Shown: positions 61,059 through 64,000 of the stretch, in pieces
Numbering within the stretch: position 1 is the stretch's first letter
Layout of the letters: every line of letters starts with the position of its first letter
Source: Candidatus Rokuibacteriota bacterium
GTDB taxonomy: Bacteria; Methylomirabilota; Methylomirabilia; Rokubacteriales; CSP1-6
NCBI GenBank assembly: GCA_030647435.1
Contig: JAUSJX010000031.1
Span: forward strand, 1 to 64,000
DNA length: 64,000 nucleotides
Direction of reading: 5' to 3'
Translations under genes and position numbers: made by a program
Notes under the pieces: model-generated
Databases searched by the model: none
What the model saw: the letters and a program-made list of their open reading frames with translations, nothing else
Told to the model about the DNA's origin: nothing

Positions 61059-61275
61059 GCCCCGCGTCGAATCGCGTAACGAACACCTCGCTGTGAAGGC
61101 GCCGCTTGACCTCGTTGGGGTCGGCCGACTCCAGGAAGAGCTCGACAGCTTCTTTCAGATTGGCGATCGCTTCCTCGACAGTTGCCCCTTGGCTTGCGAC
61201 GTCGAGCTCGGGGCACAGGGCCACGGAGAGATTGCCGTCCTTCTCTAGGGTTGCCGTGTAGCTGCTGGTCGCCAT
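61051..61275 (-). CDS. hicB: HicB-type antitoxin
   Basis: A 74-residue protein with the partial RNase-H-like HicB fold: SYTATLEKDGNLSVALCPELDVASQGATVEEAIANLKEAVELFLE. The short C-terminus (DPNEVKRRLHSEVFVTRFDAGHG) has no separate DNA-binding domain, typical of the short HicB class. It lies before hicA with an 8-bp overlap, in antitoxin-first order. GGAGAGTTTC stands before the ATG. With the toxin frameshifted the antitoxin may be a relic. Confidence 0.88.
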   Translation of the reverse strand: MATSSYTATLEKDGNLSVALCPELDVASQGATVEEAIANLKEAVELFLESADPNEVKRRLHSEVFVTRFDAGHG

Positions 61276-61297
61276 GAAACTCTCCTGACGGCTCGCC

Positions 61298-63013
61298 CTA
61301 CGCGGGCAGACGATCGTACATCTTGTGCACGTCGGCTCCGTGGAAGCGCGCCACGTGGTTGGTCGGGGGCAGCACCTCCGTGTAGAAGAACGCGGGCAGC
61401 TCGTCGTCCTTCTCGGTGAAGCCGGCCTGGCGGTTGAACTCCTTCTCCAGGCGCAGCGCGTCGCGCCCGAGCGCCTCGAAGAACTCCGGCGTCAGGCTCG
61501 TGCCGTGCGCGGCATTGATGGCGTTGGTCAACCACTCGGTGTTCGGGTTGGTCACGCTCATGCCGAAGATGCAGAGACCCAGCGAGTCATTGGCGGCCAC
61601 GCGCGTCTGGTGCAAGAGGCTCTGGCTGACGAGCGATTCGAGATCCATTTCTCGCGTCTTGAGGCGCGGCAGGTTGCCGGCCGTGTGGTCGGCGCCCTGC
61701 GCGGTCGCCATCATCGAGATGCCCGTGGCCTCGACCACGCGCGGATCGTACGCACTGATGGCCTGCTTCTTGATGACCGGCACGCGGCTGACCTTGTAGT
61801 GCTCCCCTACGCGCGCCGTGCCCTGCGCCCACAGGCGCCCCTTTTCGGTACCCTTGCGGATCTCGACGAGGCAGTCGGTCATGAACTTCACGTCGCCGAA
61901 CACGCCGAGCCCCGCCTCCATGAGGACCGCCAGGGTGGCGCCCAGCTCGATCGTGTCCACGCCGAGATCGTTGGCGACGTAGTTGAGCTGGGCCAGGTCG
62001 TCCGGATCGCTGATGCCGCAGTTGGTGCCGAGAAGCCCCAGCGTTTCGTACTCGACAGGCGAGACCACTTCCTTGCCATTGGCGTCGTGGTACACGTTGC
62101 TGCACTGGATGACGCAGCCGGGCATGCAGGCGTGGGTCTGCTCGCCGCCGCGGGACGTGTTGAGCTGGCCGATGTAGTCGCCGCCCATCTTGAACTTCTC
62201 GCCCGCGGCGACGTCGGCCAGCCGGCCCGCGCTGAAGTTGCGCACCGGCAGGCCGCCCATCTGGTTCTGGACGTCGGCCATGCCCATGGTGCCGACCTTG
62301 GCGTAGAAGTTCTGGACGATGCCGTCGGCCTGCAGCATCTTGGCGTATTCCTTGATGCTGGCATTGACCTTCTTGGGTTCGTGGAAGGGCGGAGCCTTGT
62401 CCAGGTCCACCACGATGGCCTTGACCTTCTTCGCCCCCATCACCGCGCCCACGCCGCCGCGCGCGGCCAGGCGCGAGGGCCGGCCGTCCTTGTCGCTGAG
62501 CGCGATGCCGCCCAGCAGGCCCCGGTACTCGCCGACGGGGCCGCAGAGCGCGATCGTGACCTTTTTGCCGTACTTGGCGTGGAGCATGTCGTTCGCTTCG
62601 AAGTTGCCCTTGCCCAGATACGGCGCGGCGTCGTCGAACACGATGCTGCCGTCCTTCCTGAAGTGGATGACCACCCAGCTCTTCGAGGCGCCGAGGAGCG
62701 TAAACCCGGCGATCTTCAGTTGGCCGAGGCCGTAGCTGAACGTGCCGCCGCCATTGGCCTCCTTGACGCCGCCGGTCAGCGGGCTCTTGCAGCCGACGCT
62801 CGTGCGATTGGCGTTGGAGAAGCTCGTGCCGGCGAAGGGGCCGGCCGAGAAGATGAGCGGGTTTTGCGGTGACAGCGGATCCACTGTGGCCGCGCCGAGG
62901 TCGAGGAGGGTCTTGGCGATGAGATAGCGGCCGGCCTTGACGACGGCCTCGCCCTCGAGCTCTCGCTTCGCGATGGTGCGGTCGTTCATCTGGATGTCGT
63001 AGTACGTGCGCAT
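61298..63013 (-). CDS. Aldehyde:ferredoxin oxidoreductase-family tungsten protein
   Basis: A 571-residue AOR-family protein. The N-terminal domain has PLIFSAGPFAGTSFSNANR and SYGLGQLKIAGFTLLGASK; RLAARGGVGAVMGAKKVKAIVV binds the pterin. The [4Fe-4S] ligands are CMPGCVIQC at about 295-303, with the fourth Cys in LGTNCGISDPDDL. It should oxidise aldehydes to acids with ferredoxin or another acceptor under low oxygen. The start at 63013 gives the family N-terminus (MRTYYDIQMNDRTI). There is no partner iron-sulphur subunit or pterin gene in the window. Confidence 0.93.
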   Translation of the reverse strand: MRTYYDIQMNDRTIAKRELEGEAVVKAGRYLIAKTLLDLGAATVDPLSPQNPLIFSAGPFAGTSFSNANRTSVGCKSPLTGGVKEANGGGTFSYGLGQLKIAGFTLLGASKSWVVIHFRKDGSIVFDDAAPYLGKGNFEANDMLHAKYGKKVTIALCGPVGEYRGLLGGIALSDKDGRPSRLAARGGVGAVMGAKKVKAIVVDLDKAPPFHEPKKVNASIKEYAKMLQADGIVQNFYAKVGTMGMADVQNQMGGLPVRNFSAGRLADVAAGEKFKMGGDYIGQLNTSRGGEQTHACMPGCVIQCSNVYHDANGKEVVSPVEYETLGLLGTNCGISDPDDLAQLNYVANDLGVDTIELGATLAVLMEAGLGVFGDVKFMTDCLVEIRKGTEKGRLWAQGTARVGEHYKVSRVPVIKKQAISAYDPRVVEATGISMMATAQGADHTAGNLPRLKTREMDLESLVSQSLLHQTRVAANDSLGLCIFGMSVTNPNTEWLTNAINAAHGTSLTPEFFEALGRDALRLEKEFNRQAGFTEKDDELPAFFYTEVLPPTNHVARFHGADVHKMYDRLPA

Positions 63014-63137
63014 CGTAAGCTCCTGTCCTACCGCCGGTTGTGGTTGTGATCCCGCGGGAACGTCGTCGCTCCGGATTATACGGCCGATGGCGTGCAGGCT
63101 GAAGCTCCTGGTTGGGTCCCGCCGCATGGGTTTCCTG

Positions 63138-63143
63138 TATACT
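63138..63143 (+). promoter_or_regulatory. Possible -10 box TATACT upstream of small genes
   Basis: TATACT stands out in otherwise GC-rich intergenic DNA between the divergent AOR gene and the small genes at 63295. A possible -35 (TTGGGT, 63112-63117) is 20 bp away, which is long, so the call is tentative. A GC-rich inverted repeat follows near 63166-63190. Nothing else is seen in 63014-63294. Confidence 0.35.
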
Positions 63144-63294
63144 AGAAACCTCTTCGTGGAAGAGGCTGGCGGGCCTTAGCGCCCCGCCACCCACCCAAGA
63201 CCTCGCTAGCGGTTCCCCGGCCGTACCGTTCGCGCGACCGAGCTGCACCTCCTGTTTCCGCTCGAGCGCGCTGCCGTCGACAAAGGGAGCTCAC

Positions 63295-63498
63295 ATGGCC
63301 GCAGTGCCTGCGTCTCTACCTGCAGTACCGGTCATCGACAAGCGGTGTCCCGACCGGGTCGAGGTCGATCCGGCGGAGCAGATCATTTCAGCGGCCCAGG
63401 TCAAGGCGTGGGTCGCTCATCTGCGATCCCACGGTTGGACGGAGAAGGACCTGGGTCTCGTCTGGCTCAGCCGGGCCAGGCAGGGCGTGACCCGCTAG
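63295..63498 (+). CDS. Small hypothetical protein (67 aa)
   Basis: A 67-residue protein with AAAGGGAGC before its ATG. The start is Ala/Pro/Val-rich; the core VIDKRCPDRVEVDPAEQIISAAQVKAWVAHLRSHGWTEKDLGLVWLSRA has two helices. The family is not known to me. A second small gene follows 26 bp downstream with GGAGGAA before it, suggesting a short operon of tiny proteins ahead of the amidohydrolase. Confidence 0.6.
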   Translation: MAAVPASLPAVPVIDKRCPDRVEVDPAEQIISAAQVKAWVAHLRSHGWTEKDLGLVWLSRARQGVTR

Positions 63499-63524
63499 AC
63501 CTTTCATGCTCACGGAGGAATGAG

Positions 63525-63683
63525 ATGGACCCGCAAGCGAAGACGCAGTTCGTCCAGATCGCCGTGGCGATGGCCCCCCAGCAGGCGAACCTGATCTATG
63601 CCCTCGACGACGCGGGTGGGGTGTGGTTCTACCGTGACACGAAGAAGAAGTGGGTGCGCGTGCCCGCAGACCGCGAAGAGTAG
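63525..63683 (+). CDS. Small hypothetical protein (52 aa)
   Basis: A 52-residue protein with GGAGGAATGAG directly before the ATG. It starts with a helix (MDPQAKTQFVQIAVAM) and ends in a beta hairpin rich in aromatic and charged residues (LIYALDDAGGVWFYRDTKKKWVRVP). The pattern of GGVWFYRDTKKKWVRV is found in many small proteins of unknown function, where it forms one strand-turn-strand. It is likely to be cytoplasmic. Confidence 0.65.
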   Translation: MDPQAKTQFVQIAVAMAPQQANLIYALDDAGGVWFYRDTKKKWVRVPADREE

Positions 63684-63803
63684 CGCGAAGAAGTAGCCTT
63701 CCCGCGCGTGCTAAGTTTTCGCCCTCTCGACCGAGGACAGCGAACCACGTCGAATCATCCGTAGCGCGTCCGGCCCGGCTGGGCCCGACGGGAGGCCCTG
63801 ATC

Positions 63804-64000
63804 ATGACCGTCAAGGCAATATCGGCCGACAGCCACATGGACCTGACCTTCCTGCCTCCGGACACCTTCATCTCTCGCGTGCCGGCGCAATTTCGTGACC
63901 GCGCGCCGCGCGTGGTCGACCGCGACGGCGCCAAGTACTGGATGACCGGCGGCGACGAGCTCGGGCGCTACGGCTACTACGGCCCCGGGTTGACCGGGGG
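63804..64000 (+). CDS. Amidohydrolase-2 family protein, N-terminal part (cut by window end)
   Basis: From the ATG at 63804 (GGGAGG nine bases before) the frame stays open to the end of the window, 65 codons. VKAISADSHMDLTFLPPDTFISRVP and the following segment RDRAPRVVDRDGAKYWMTGGDELG match the start of ACMSD-like amidohydrolases, with DSHMD replacing the HxH metal motif of other members (D-x-H). The other metal residues are outside the window. A relative is at 10187-11269. Confidence 0.8.
   Translation, partial: MTVKAISADSHMDLTFLPPDTFISRVPAQFRDRAPRVVDRDGAKYWMTGGDELGRYGYYGPGLTG

Noticed and set aside
60962-61216. Alternative 84-codon frame across hicBA
   Set aside because: It overlaps both hicB and hicA out of phase; the HicB and HicA patterns decide the frames.

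Overview
The window is GC-rich (roughly two thirds G+C), densely packed bacterial chromosome with short intergenic gaps, many 4-bp ATGA/GTGA gene overlaps and frequent GTG starts. The gene mix (four LLM-class flavin oxidoreductases, TauD-type dioxygenases, ACMSD-like and ATZ/TRZ-like amidohydrolases, a Baeyer-Villiger monooxygenase, an MlrC-like M81 protein, orphan peptide-type solute-binding proteins, a tungsten aldehyde:ferredoxin oxidoreductase, a class of leuA about 560 residues long) suggests an uncultured soil or subsurface lineage of the Candidatus Rokubacteria kind. That placement is an inference from gene content; no rRNA or marker gene is present to prove it.

Layout. 1-3,960 is accessory DNA: a cut-off DUF222/13E12 HNH-type gene, the tail of a dead sugar ABC permease, and a tight three-gene operon of unknown function with lower GC. 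3,961-9,999 holds leuCD, then an amidase, an HpcH-type aldolase and a Baeyer-Villiger monooxygenase. 10,187-14,062 holds an amidohydrolase, a TauD dioxygenase, a dienelactone hydrolase and small proteins. leuA (14,306-15,991) is preceded by what reads as a complete leucine attenuator: promoter, a ten-residue leader peptide with four Leu codons, a hairpin and an intrinsic terminator. 17,168-19,675 is a type II restriction-modification pair with lower GC. 19,885-27,406 carries catabolic and transport genes plus an ORF6N/T5orf172 fusion. 27,407-28,990 looks like one or two integron-type gene cassettes with attC-like ends.

29,003-46,680 is a long catabolic stretch: a TauD/RidA-like pair, an MDR-MFS-MetE-like operon, an LLM-SDR-M81-LLM operon, CinA, and a solute-binding protein / c-haem propeller protein / cupin operon. 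46,718-54,923 holds small zinc-ribbon and membrane proteins, SDR, VOC, acyl-CoA-dehydrogenase-like, DJ-1 and cyclase genes. Two to three copies of a short element with terminal inverted repeats sit exactly at the 3' junctions of convergent genes here. 55,161-60,817 holds a transglutaminase-like gene overlapping a SulP-STAS-cyclic-nucleotide-binding fusion, then a 2OG-oxygenase/cupin/carboxymuconolactone-decarboxylase operon. 60,838-61,275 is a hicBA toxin-antitoxin pair whose toxin has a one-base frameshift. The window ends with an aldehyde:ferredoxin oxidoreductase, two very small proteins and the start of an amidohydrolase.

The catabolic genes fit a heterotroph that handles many amides, cyclic ketones and aromatic-derived acids, but no single pathway can be assembled from this window alone. 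I saw no tRNA, rRNA or CRISPR array on reading.
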